Source: an uncultured Chloroflexota bacterium (lineage in GTDB: Bacteria; Chloroflexota; Anaerolineae; Anaerolineales; Villigracilaceae). Taken from it: a stretch of 25,260 nt of DNA. The position numbers and the translations under genes were made by a program. The stretch covers positions 1 through 25,260 of the forward strand of contig CAILWD010000203.1 in the NCBI GenBank assembly GCA_903837815.1. The letters run 5' to 3'. This document shows, one piece after another, positions 8,170-15,752 of this stretch (its first letter is position 1; each line of letters opens with the position of its first letter). The notes below the pieces were generated by a model. The model was not told the DNA's origin. It saw nothing but the letters and a program-made list of their open reading frames with translations, and did no database searches.

Positions 8170-8639
8170 ACAGTTGCCTCCTCAAGGACGGGGGTTTCTT
8201 CCACAATTGCGCCATTCGACTTGTTCCAGTTCAACGGGCCAAGCGCGCGCACCTGTTCGACGAATTTATTGATCTCGGCGGCGAAGATGGCGCCTTCTGC
8301 CGCGCTTGCCCAAAGCAGTTTCAGGCGTCCGGGTTCGATGCCCATCTGCCCCAAAACGCGGCGCATCAGGTTGAAGCGGCGCAGCATCTTGTAGTTTTGG
8401 TTGACGTAGTGGCAGTCGCCGGGGTGGCAGCCTGAAACGAGCACCGCATCCGCGCCGTTGGCAAACGCCTTGAAGACGAAGGTCGGGTCGAGACGCCCGG
8501 AGCACATCAAACGGATCAGCCGCACGTTCGGGGCATATTTCATGCGCGCCGTGCCAGCCATATCGGCGGCGCGGTAACTGCACCAGTTACAGGTAAAGCC
8601 AATGATTGTAGGTTCAAAGGGTTTCTTTTCTTCAGTCAT
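8166..8639 (-). CDS. mvhD: MvhD: [2Fe-2S] electron-transfer subunit linking hydrogenase to HdrA
   Basis: The protein has 157 residues of the MvhD/FlpD family. It is the small iron-sulfur protein that passes electrons from a hydrogenase or formate dehydrogenase to HdrA. Family motifs are FTCNWCSYRAAD (C17, C20), RLMCSGRLDP (C46) and VSGCHPGDCHY (C71, C76). It lies 15 bases after hdrA and overlaps mvhG by four bases. As a separate gene, not fused to HdrA, it shows the classic complex layout. Its presence is the main reason to call the adjacent hydrogenase an Hdr-linked (Mvh) enzyme rather than a NAD-linked one; no diaphorase subunits are found. Confidence 0.93.
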   Translation of the reverse strand: MTEEKKPFEPTIIGFTCNWCSYRAADMAGTARMKYAPNVRLIRLMCSGRLDPTFVFKAFANGADAVLVSGCHPGDCHYVNQNYKMLRRFNLMRRVLGQMGIEPGRLKLLWASAAEGAIFAAEINKFVEQVRALGPLNWNKSNGAIVEETPVLEEATV

Positions 8640-8654
8640 GGTCGGTTTTCAGCC

Positions 8655-10673
8655 CTACACAGCGGCTGCCTCCTTGGAAAGATTGACCAGCAACAGTCCC
8701 TCGATTTGCGAGAGGATTTGTTCGTTCGAGAAGCCGGTGCCGCTGATGGCGCCCGCCGGGCAGCCTGCAACACAGGTCCCACAGCCCTGGCAAAGCGCGG
8801 GGTTGACCTCGCTGACCATGCGGTCTTCGTGGAAGAGGATGGCGTTGAACGGACACAGGTTGTTGCAGATGCGACAGCCGGAGCATTGCTCTTCGTGAAC
8901 GGTGGCGCGGACAGGTTCGAGGGCGATTTCCTTCTGCTGAATCTTGCCCAGCACACGGGCGGCCGCCGCTGCTCCCTGCGCTACGCTGGCGGGGATGTCC
9001 TTTGGCCCCTGCACGCAGCCGGCGATGTACACACCTTCGGTCATCGTGGCGACGGGGTCGAGTTTGGGATGCCGCTCGATGAACCAGCCGTCGGCGGAGC
9101 AGGAGATGCCAAAGGTCTTGGCAAATTCCTTCGAGCCGGCGCGGGGTTCCAACCCGGCGGAGAGGATGACCATATCCAACGGGACGCGCAGTTGAGTGGC
9201 GGTCAGCGTGTCTTCGACCTGGACGATCAACTTGCCTTCCTCGGCGGGCAGGCGGGTGGCGTCGCTGATTTCAGCCACTTTGCCGCGCACGAAGTGAGTC
9301 CCTTCTTCAAGCAGGCGGTGATAGAACTCTTCGTAGCCCTTGCCCGGGGTGCGGACATCAATATAGAAATTGTAGACCTCTGCGCCGGTGCGCTCCTCGA
9401 CGAGGTGGGCAAATTTCAGGGATTGCATACAGCAAATCGCCGAGCAGTATTCGTTGTAGTTCTTGTCACGCGAGCCGACGCAGTGGACAATCCCGACAGC
9501 CTTCGGAACGGTCTTCCCGTCGCGCAGAACGATGTTGCCGCCTGTAGGCCCAGCCGCGTTGCTCAGGCGCTCAAACTCGAGGCTGGTGAAGACGTTTGGC
9601 AGGCGTCCGTAACCATATTGCTGGATGCGGCGCGAGTCGAACAGATCGTAGCCGGTGGCGAGGATGATGTTGCCGACTTCCACGGTCATCACGGTGTCTT
9701 CCTGGGCAAAGTCGATGGCGTTGGTCGGGCAGAATTTCTCGCAGGCTTTGCAGGTTCCCTTGATGTAGTAGGTGCAGTTCACGCGGTCGATGACCGGGTA
9801 CTTGGGGACGGCTTGCGGGAACGGCACATAGACCGCCTTGCGGTTGCCCATGCCAACCTCGAATACATCGTCCACAACCTTCTTGGGGCATTTCTCCCAG
9901 CAGATGCCGCAGCCGGTGCAGTCTTCTTCGACCACCGAACGCGCCTTCTTGCGAATGGTGACCGCGAAGTTGCCGACGTATCCATCCACCTTTTCGACCT
10001 CGGAATAGGTCAGCAGGGTGATGTTGGGATGGTTGCCCGCGTCCACCATCTTGGGGGTGAGGATACAGGCGGAGCAATCCAGCGTGGGGAAGGTCTTGTC
10101 GAACTGAGCCATGTGCCCACCGATGGAGGGTTCGCGTTCCACCAAATAGACGGGGAAGCCCGCGTCCGCAATTTCGAGCGCGGCTTGAATACCGGCAATG
10201 CCGCCGCCGACAACGAGTGTGGCGGGGTGAATCGGCACGCGCAAGGGTTCGAGCGCCTCGTGATGAGCCACGCGGGCAATGCCGCCCGATACAATCGCCT
10301 TGGCTTTTTCGGTGGCGGCAACTTTATCGGTGTGGACCCACGAGTCCTGTTCGCGGATGGAGACCAGTTCGCACAGGTAGGGGTTCAAGTCCGCGCCCTT
10401 GCAGGCGGTGCGGAAAGTCTTTTCGTGCAGATGCGGCGAGCAGGCGGCGACCACCACGCGGGTCAGGCCCTGTTCCTTGATGTCCTTTTGGATCAGTTCC
10501 TGCCCGAGGCTGGAGCACATGAACTTGTAATCGCGGGAAACGACCACGCCCTGATCTTTGAGGTTTTCCTCGACCCACTTGCTCACTTCGCCCACGTTTA
10601 CAACACCGGCGATGTTCGTGCCGCAGTGGCAAACGTATACGCCAATCTTTTCCTTCTCTTCTTTCTTATCCAT
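8655..10673 (-). CDS. hdrA: HdrA: FAD and iron-sulfur subunit of the heterodisulfide reductase-like complex
   Basis: This is the bifurcating flavoprotein subunit that splits electron pairs between ferredoxin and HdrB. The protein has 672 residues, a single-length HdrA. An N-terminal domain (YVCHCGTN at 13-20) precedes the FAD fold GGGIAG (156-161) and the HdrA motif LDCSACILTPKM (C200, C203). Four ferredoxin-like sites follow: C252-C255-C258-C262, an unusual C300-x7-C308-x2-C311-x3-C315, C597-C600-C603-C607 and C628-C631-C634-C638. The family motif YCSAICCMQSLK (C410, C414, C415) is intact. The start ATG at 10673 follows GGAG. It is 39 bases downstream of hdrB and 15 bases ahead of mvhD. Flavin-based bifurcation is established for methanogen homologues; here it is inferred. 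Confidence 0.94.
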   Translation of the reverse strand: MDKKEEKEKIGVYVCHCGTNIAGVVNVGEVSKWVEENLKDQGVVVSRDYKFMCSSLGQELIQKDIKEQGLTRVVVAACSPHLHEKTFRTACKGADLNPYLCELVSIREQDSWVHTDKVAATEKAKAIVSGGIARVAHHEALEPLRVPIHPATLVVGGGIAGIQAALEIADAGFPVYLVEREPSIGGHMAQFDKTFPTLDCSACILTPKMVDAGNHPNITLLTYSEVEKVDGYVGNFAVTIRKKARSVVEEDCTGCGICWEKCPKKVVDDVFEVGMGNRKAVYVPFPQAVPKYPVIDRVNCTYYIKGTCKACEKFCPTNAIDFAQEDTVMTVEVGNIILATGYDLFDSRRIQQYGYGRLPNVFTSLEFERLSNAAGPTGGNIVLRDGKTVPKAVGIVHCVGSRDKNYNEYCSAICCMQSLKFAHLVEERTGAEVYNFYIDVRTPGKGYEEFYHRLLEEGTHFVRGKVAEISDATRLPAEEGKLIVQVEDTLTATQLRVPLDMVILSAGLEPRAGSKEFAKTFGISCSADGWFIERHPKLDPVATMTEGVYIAGCVQGPKDIPASVAQGAAAAARVLGKIQQKEIALEPVRATVHEEQCSGCRICNNLCPFNAILFHEDRMVSEVNPALCQGCGTCVAGCPAGAISGTGFSNEQILSQIEGLLLVNLSKEAAAV

Positions 10674-10712
10674 ACGTTTTACTCCTTTAATGTCGTAAGC
10701 TGCAGCGGGGCA

Positions 10713-11588
10713 TTAACTTTGCCCAGCCTGGAGCAGTGAAGGCATCGAGTCGATGAACTCCTTGCCGATTCCCAGCTTCTTCTGCGGGATGCCGAGCGCA
10801 AGCCCAACCAACTGGGTGAAGTACAGCACGGGGATGGAGAAGTTCGTGCCAAACTCCTGATTGACCTGTTGCTGGTAGACCTCCAGGTTGACCTGGCACA
10901 GCGGGCAGGCGGTGGCAATCACCGTGGTGTTATTATCCACAGCAGACTGCAACAGGTTGCGGGACATGGCCAAAGCCGCCGTGCGGCTCGAAATCATGAG
11001 CGAACCGCCGCAGCAGCGCATCTTGAGCGGATAATTAACAGGGGTGGCCCCAATCGCGGACATAATATCCTCGAAGAACTGGGGCTGTTCCACATCCTCT
11101 TTATCCTTTTGCGGACGCACAATCTGGCAGCCATAATAAGGCGCGATGCGGATTCCAGTCAGGGGATTTGTCACCTTGCTCTTGAGCGCCTCGGGACCGA
11201 TGTCGTAGGCAAAGACTTCGATCAGGTGCTTTACATTGACATTCCCGCTGAATTGAAGGTTATCCTCTTCCAGCGCAAAATTGATGTGTTCTGCCAGGTC
11301 GGGGTCCTTCCGCATATGGGCGGCGGTGAAGTACATATTCTTGTAACACGCGCTGCATGGGGCCACCAGGTCGAGACCCGTCTTTTCGGCAATCGCCAGG
11401 TTGCGGGCACAAAGGGTATATGCCAGCAATTCGTCGATGTAGAAATAGGTGGTCGCACCGCAGCAATTCCAATCATCGAGTTCCTTGAGCTTGATATCCA
11501 GTGCTTTGGTGGTTTCCAACGCCGACATGTGGTAGCTGGACGCCATTTTTTCCAGCGAACAGCCGGGAAAATACGCAAATTCTTTCAT
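10713..11588 (-). CDS. hdrB: HdrB: CCG-domain (noncubane cluster) subunit
   Basis: In methanogens HdrB holds two noncubane [4Fe-4S] clusters and reduces the CoM-CoB disulfide. The protein has 291 residues and both CCG motifs are complete. The first is C10, C42-C43-G and C78-x2-C81. The second is C154, C192-C193-G and C228-x2-C231. That full set indicates a catalytically competent disulfide-type site, in contrast to the two HdrD-like proteins elsewhere in this operon. The start overlaps the hdrC stop by four bases. The physiological acceptor is not known in bacteria that lack CoM and CoB; nothing in the window names it. Confidence 0.93.
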   Translation of the reverse strand: MKEFAYFPGCSLEKMASSYHMSALETTKALDIKLKELDDWNCCGATTYFYIDELLAYTLCARNLAIAEKTGLDLVAPCSACYKNMYFTAAHMRKDPDLAEHINFALEEDNLQFSGNVNVKHLIEVFAYDIGPEALKSKVTNPLTGIRIAPYYGCQIVRPQKDKEDVEQPQFFEDIMSAIGATPVNYPLKMRCCGGSLMISSRTAALAMSRNLLQSAVDNNTTVIATACPLCQVNLEVYQQQVNQEFGTNFSIPVLYFTQLVGLALGIPQKKLGIGKEFIDSMPSLLQAGQS

Positions 11589-12148
11589 TCGAGACCTCCC
11601 ATCGGGATGATTCTACCGAGCATCTTCTTGAATTTTTCCAACCGTTTGATGCGCGGGGGCAGGATGGGAAGACGTCCCTTCAACAAAAGCTCGGTCGCGC
11701 CCTGCACTTCGAGCAGCATATCTCGCATCCCAAAGCTGAAGATATAGGACGGGGCCAGAATCGGCTCGTAGGAACGACCGCTGCGGACGATCATCTTAAC
11801 AAAGGCTTCCGAGAAGGTCGGCCCGATCAAGCCTTCCTTGTACTGACTCTTCCAGATCGAATAGCGCTTCAGGGCATACATCAACTCGGTGATGTTGATG
11901 TCTTGCGGGCAGCGCACGGTGCAGTGGTAACACGAAGCGCAGTACCAGAAGGTATTGCTCGCAAGCACCTCTTCCTTCATCCCGCGATTGATCATCGAGA
12001 TGATCAGGCGTGGTGTATGGTCCATGTAACCGGCCACGGGGCAGGTGCCGGAACATGTCCCGCATTGGATGCAGGTCTTAAGCGGCTCCCCTTCGGCGGC
12101 ATGGAGGAGATTGGAAATCTCCTGGCTAAAAGTAATGGTATCTGACAT
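11585..12148 (-). CDS. hdrC: HdrC: two-cluster ferredoxin-like subunit
   Basis: The protein has 187 residues and transfers electrons from HdrA to HdrB. It has two classic [4Fe-4S] motifs: C26-x2-C29-x2-C32-x3-C36-P and C70-x2-C73-x2-C76-x3-C80-P. A long helical C-terminal tail follows, ending RLEKFKKMLGRIIPMGGLE. The ATG at 12148 has GAGGT some nine bases upstream. It follows the lone receiver gene by 23 bases and overlaps hdrB by four, so the signalling genes and the hdr genes look cotranscribed. Confidence 0.93.
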   Translation of the reverse strand: MSDTITFSQEISNLLHAAEGEPLKTCIQCGTCSGTCPVAGYMDHTPRLIISMINRGMKEEVLASNTFWYCASCYHCTVRCPQDINITELMYALKRYSIWKSQYKEGLIGPTFSEAFVKMIVRSGRSYEPILAPSYIFSFGMRDMLLEVQGATELLLKGRLPILPPRIKRLEKFKKMLGRIIPMGGLE

Positions 12149-12171
12149 AAGATTGGACCTCGTCGCGAGGG

Positions 12172-12585
12172 TTATTTGCCCGCCTTCTTCGCCTCGGCGG
12201 TCTGGATCAGGGTATTGACCTTCTCCAGCAGCACCTTCGGCTCGACGGGTTTTTCGACCAGTTCATCCACATCGACAAAGCGCGGGTGAACCGGCTCGCC
12301 CGGGAACAGGAAGGCAATCTGTTCGCGCATGCCGGTCATGATCAAAACCGGCATCTCGCGCAATGTGGGGCTCTTGCGCAGTTTGCGGGCGATCATGATT
12401 CCCTCGGCGCCGCGCCCCATCATGATGTCGAGCAGCAGCAGGTCGTACTGCTTCGCTTCGAGGGCACGCAAGCCGTCCTTGGGATTGTAGGCAACGTCCA
12501 CCTCGAAATCGCCGGTAGCGAGGATTGCCTTGATCCCTGAGACGAAATCGGGATCGTCGTCTATCATCAACAACTTTTTGGTCAT
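12172..12585 (-). CDS. Stand-alone response regulator receiver domain
   Basis: The protein has 137 residues and a receiver (CheY-like) fold only, with no output domain. The acidic pair is D9-D10 (MIDDDPDF), the phosphoacceptor is D53 (LLLLDIMMGRG), the switch threonine is T84 (LIMTG) and the lysine is K112 (VEKPVEP). A longer than usual loop, REQIAFLFPGEPVHPRFVDVDE (residues 88-109), lies ahead of K112. The start has a GGAGG site. It lies between the hybrid kinase (51 bases upstream) and hdrC (23 bases downstream). It probably receives phosphate from one of the two upstream kinases and acts by protein contact; the target is unknown. Confidence 0.9.
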   Translation of the reverse strand: MTKKLLMIDDDPDFVSGIKAILATGDFEVDVAYNPKDGLRALEAKQYDLLLLDIMMGRGAEGIMIARKLRKSPTLREMPVLIMTGMREQIAFLFPGEPVHPRFVDVDELVEKPVEPKVLLEKVNTLIQTAEAKKAGK

Positions 12586-12636
12586 TTTGCGCCTCCGTTA
12601 AGGTATGCGAGAGAAATATCCCATGCAAGGATGGGG

Positions 12637-13734
12637 TTATGCATTCGAGATGGGCAGTCTGACGATGAAGGTTGTGCCTCTGCCCGGCGCGCTTTCCACA
12701 GAGAGCGTGCCGTTGTGGGATTCGACAATCTGGCGCGCCACGGCAAGTCCGATGCCATGCCCGGCGGCAGCCTCCTGCCCGGATTTGCCGCGATAGAAAC
12801 CGTCGAAGACATGCGGAAGGTCTTCGGGAGAGATGCCAATGCCCTCGTCCCTGACCGAGACCTTGATATTTTTTTCTTCCGTCTGTGCCGCAATCTTCAC
12901 CGCGCTAAAATCCGGCGAGTATTTCAGCGAGTTGCCGATAATGTTGATGAATACTTCCGACAGGCTCAGTCTGTCACCGTTGATCTGGGGCAGGTTGCCA
13001 GCCGAGAAATCGACCTGGATGCCTTTCCGCTGGGCAAGCGTAGCCAGGTTCTCGATGGCGGCATTGATTGGCTCGGCAACCGAAAGCGGCTTGAAGCCTT
13101 CCTTGAGTTGGTTGATATCGACCCGGATCACCCGCAGCCAGGAGTCGATAAGTTTGAGCATGTCGCCGATGCGGGTCTTGATACGTTCGAATTTGCTCTT
13201 TTGCTCATCGGCCATCGTTTCGTCGAGTTCGAATTCGAGAGCAAAGATATTTTGCTGAACCGCGCTCAACGGAGCCTTCAACTCATGCGAAACGATTGAA
13301 GCAAATTGCTCACGCAGCAATTCCTTTTCACGTCGCAGGGCAATCGCTTCCAGCATCAATCTGCGGCGCTCGACACTGCGGCGTGTAATCAGGCGGAACT
13401 CATCCGGCATAAATGGTTTGGGCAGGAAGTCGTAGGCGCCCTTCTTCATCGCGTCCACAGCGGAACTGACGGTGGCAAACCCGGTGATGACCACGACCAC
13501 GATGGTCGAGTCAAGGGCATGGACTTTTTCCAACACCTCAAAGCCGGAGATGCCGGGCATTTTCAAATCCACAAACACCAGGTCGGGTTGAAATTCCTCG
13601 ACCAGTTGCAGGCCGAGAGTACCATTGGAGGCGGTCTGAATCTGAAAGTGACTGCCCTTCAAAATCTGAAGGCAGGAGTCGAGGACAACTTCCTCGTCGT
13701 CGATAATCAGTATCTTTGCCGTATCAGCCATCAT
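12637..13734 (-). CDS. Receiver-histidine kinase hybrid (REC-HisKA-HATPase)
   Basis: The protein has 365 residues, is soluble and has no membrane segment. An N-terminal receiver (about 5-120) has D56 as phosphoacceptor, T84 and K106. A short helical linker leads to a HisKA domain with H150 (SIVSHELKAPLSA). A HATPase domain follows (N-box INIIGNSLKYSP, G1 DEGIGIS, G2 GHGIGLA). This order, receiver first, suits a kinase switched by an upstream partner. It starts at 13734 or the adjacent ATG at 13731, overlapping the end of the upstream kinase gene by 8-11 bases, so the two are coupled. No strong ribosome site is visible, which fits coupling. It probably relays the signal of the membrane kinase to the lone receiver. 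Confidence 0.9.
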   Translation of the reverse strand: MMADTAKILIIDDEEVVLDSCLQILKGSHFQIQTASNGTLGLQLVEEFQPDLVFVDLKMPGISGFEVLEKVHALDSTIVVVVITGFATVSSAVDAMKKGAYDFLPKPFMPDEFRLITRRSVERRRLMLEAIALRREKELLREQFASIVSHELKAPLSAVQQNIFALEFELDETMADEQKSKFERIKTRIGDMLKLIDSWLRVIRVDINQLKEGFKPLSVAEPINAAIENLATLAQRKGIQVDFSAGNLPQINGDRLSLSEVFINIIGNSLKYSPDFSAVKIAAQTEEKNIKVSVRDEGIGISPEDLPHVFDGFYRGKSGQEAAAGHGIGLAVARQIVESHNGTLSVESAPGRGTTFIVRLPISNA

Positions 13735-15706
13735 GATTCATTCTGCCAAGTGGAAAACTGACGGTAAAGGTCGTACCTTTACCCGATTCGCTTTCCACGG
13801 TGATTGCTCCGTTATGTTCGTTGACAATCCCAAAACTGATTGCCAGTCCCAAACCGACGCCGTGACCGGTCTCTTTGGTGGTGAAGAACGGGTCGAAGAT
13901 TTTTTCCATGTTTTCTTCGCTGATACCATGACCGGTATCCCGCACCTTGATTTCCACACACTTCATCGCCTGGTCCTGCCCGGTGATGAGGGTAAGCGTG
14001 CCGTTGTTGTCCATCGCGTCTGCCGCGTTGATAATCAGGTTGAGAAAAACCCGCTCCACTTGCGAGGGGTCGACCACCACCAGCGGGTCGCTCTCGTCGA
14101 GATTCATGACGATCTCGATGTTGTGGAAGATCGTCTGCCGATCCACCAGCGAGACACAGCGCCGCAGGAGGTTGTTGACGCTGCACAGGGTCTTGTCGGG
14201 ATTGCGGTGGCGCGAGAAATCCAGCAAGCCACGGATGATGTCGCGGCAGCGGTTCGCCTGGATGGCGATCTTCTCCGCGCTGGACCGGGTCTCTTCGTTG
14301 CAAGCCTCGCCTTCGAGCAGCAGGTTGGAGTAGGTGACAATTCCCTGCAGGGGATTGTTCAACTCATGCGCCACGTTCGCGGAAAGTTGACCAATGAGCG
14401 CCAGCCGCTCGGATTCCATGATCTTCTTTTTTGCGTATTCCTTCAACTTGTCATCACGTTCACGGAGGGCGTTCGCCATGAAGTTGAAGTTGTCTGCCAG
14501 GTCACCGAGTTCGTCGTTCGATGTCCGCGCCACCCTGGTCTCCAGGTTGCCGCCCGCCAGTTGTTTCGAAGCCTTTGCCAGGGTGCCGACCGACTTGGAG
14601 ATGCGACGCGAAATGTACAAGGCGATGAAAATCGAAATGACCACGCCGACAAAAGTGATGACCAGAAATGCCTGCATCGTTTGGTTTTTAATGTCCGTGT
14701 ATTTCTGTTCCAGAATACCGACGTACAATATTCCAAGGATGTCGCCGTTGTAGCCACGGATGGGCTCGTAAGCGGCGATGTACCAGTTGTTGACCACGTA
14801 GGCGCGACCAAGGTATTGCTCGCCTTTAACCACAACCTGTTCGTACACATCCTTCGCAACGCGGGTCCCCACAGCCCGTTCGCCGTCCTCGCCATAGACA
14901 TTGGTCGAAATCCGCACATCGTCCTGGAAGATGGTGGCGGTGCCGATGTCCTTGTCCTTGTAGACAACGCCCTGAAAGACGGTTTGTTTCACCTCATCCA
15001 CAATTGTGTAATCGTGGTTTAGCAGGACGCCCGCGTAAACCACGCCGATCAATTTTTCATCCTTGTCGAACACTGGCACTGCAGACATGAGGACCATGCC
15101 AGCGGTTTGCTCAGTCTCGGGTCGCGGCCTTGCCAGCGGCGTATCCACAAACTCGAAATACGCGCGGTAGGAAAGTGCCCTCGACTCGAGCGCAATTTCC
15201 TCGGCGGGGAGGATGACCGTGCGGGCAACAGGTTGTTTGGTCTTCAAGACCGCATTGACCAGCGCCTGATGGCTTTGGTCGTCACCCGAAGATTCTGGAT
15301 TGTTAATGCGCAAGACAACGACGCCTTTGTCGTCCGTAATGGTCAGGATGTCGAGACCTTCCTTGACCTTGAAATTTCGCAACTCGTCCACATAAGTCTG
15401 GTTGACATCACCATTCAGGATGTCCGCCAGGAATGTCCTTACCGCCGTGAACTCAGCCTTGTCCTGGATATTGCTGAGGGTGTCCGTGTAGATCATGCGG
15501 GCGGTATTCAAATCGTTGCGGACTCGATCCTCCGCTTCGGACTTGACCAGGCTGGAAATGATCTGCGCGCCAAGCAGTGTAAAAATCAGGCTGCTAATAA
15601 CGATGATGGACAGAAAACTCAGGATCAACTTGGAGGCAATGGGCAGCCTGATATTTTTCTCGAGAATCGCTTCAGACTTTCTGAAAATGCTTCTGATCCA
15701 GTTCAT
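13724..15706 (-). CDS. Membrane sensor histidine kinase with Cache-type sensor, HAMP, HisKA and HATPase domains
   Basis: The protein has 659 residues from the ATG at 15706. A TTG at 15769 in the same frame would overlap the upstream gene and has no clear ribosome site, so the start is moderately sure. The first membrane helix spans about 23-50 (KLILSFLSIIVISSLIFTLL). An extracytoplasmic Cache-like sensor domain covers about 55-340 (MSAVPVFDKDEKLIGVVYAG and WYIAAYEPIRGYNGDILGILYVG). The second helix is at about 345-365, followed by HAMP (ISKSVGTLAKASKQLAGGNL). The phosphorylated histidine is H447 in ANVAHELNNPLQGI. The HATPase has its N-box at LNLIINAADAM, G1 DTGHGIS and G2 GHGVGLGLA. Cache domains usually bind small ligands; which one here cannot be read. 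It follows the EMO-like gene by 46 bases. Confidence 0.9.
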   Translation of the reverse strand: MNWIRSIFRKSEAILEKNIRLPIASKLILSFLSIIVISSLIFTLLGAQIISSLVKSEAEDRVRNDLNTARMIYTDTLSNIQDKAEFTAVRTFLADILNGDVNQTYVDELRNFKVKEGLDILTITDDKGVVVLRINNPESSGDDQSHQALVNAVLKTKQPVARTVILPAEEIALESRALSYRAYFEFVDTPLARPRPETEQTAGMVLMSAVPVFDKDEKLIGVVYAGVLLNHDYTIVDEVKQTVFQGVVYKDKDIGTATIFQDDVRISTNVYGEDGERAVGTRVAKDVYEQVVVKGEQYLGRAYVVNNWYIAAYEPIRGYNGDILGILYVGILEQKYTDIKNQTMQAFLVITFVGVVISIFIALYISRRISKSVGTLAKASKQLAGGNLETRVARTSNDELGDLADNFNFMANALRERDDKLKEYAKKKIMESERLALIGQLSANVAHELNNPLQGIVTYSNLLLEGEACNEETRSSAEKIAIQANRCRDIIRGLLDFSRHRNPDKTLCSVNNLLRRCVSLVDRQTIFHNIEIVMNLDESDPLVVVDPSQVERVFLNLIINAADAMDNNGTLTLITGQDQAMKCVEIKVRDTGHGISEENMEKIFDPFFTTKETGHGVGLGLAISFGIVNEHNGAITVESESGKGTTFTVSFPLGRMNHDG

Positions 15707-15752
15707 GACAACCTGACGAAATCCTCGAAGTTGGCTGGCTTCATCCTTTACA

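Noticed and set aside
5525..10739. Very long open frames on the plus strand opposite mvhA and hdrA (over 500 and 670 codons)
   Set aside because: They mirror strongly coding minus-strand genes with intact catalytic motifs, have no recognisable domains or ribosome sites, and are a common artefact of GC-rich codon use.
5699..12148. Methanogen origin of the Hdr-Mvh genes
   Set aside because: No methanogenesis genes are present, ribosome sites and neighbours (Cache kinase, lipoproteins with lipobox, pheT layout) are bacterial, and such modules are known in bacteria.
13733..15022. 429-codon plus-strand open frame opposite the sensor kinase
   Set aside because: The minus strand encodes a full kinase with all boxes. 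The plus-strand translation has no family features.
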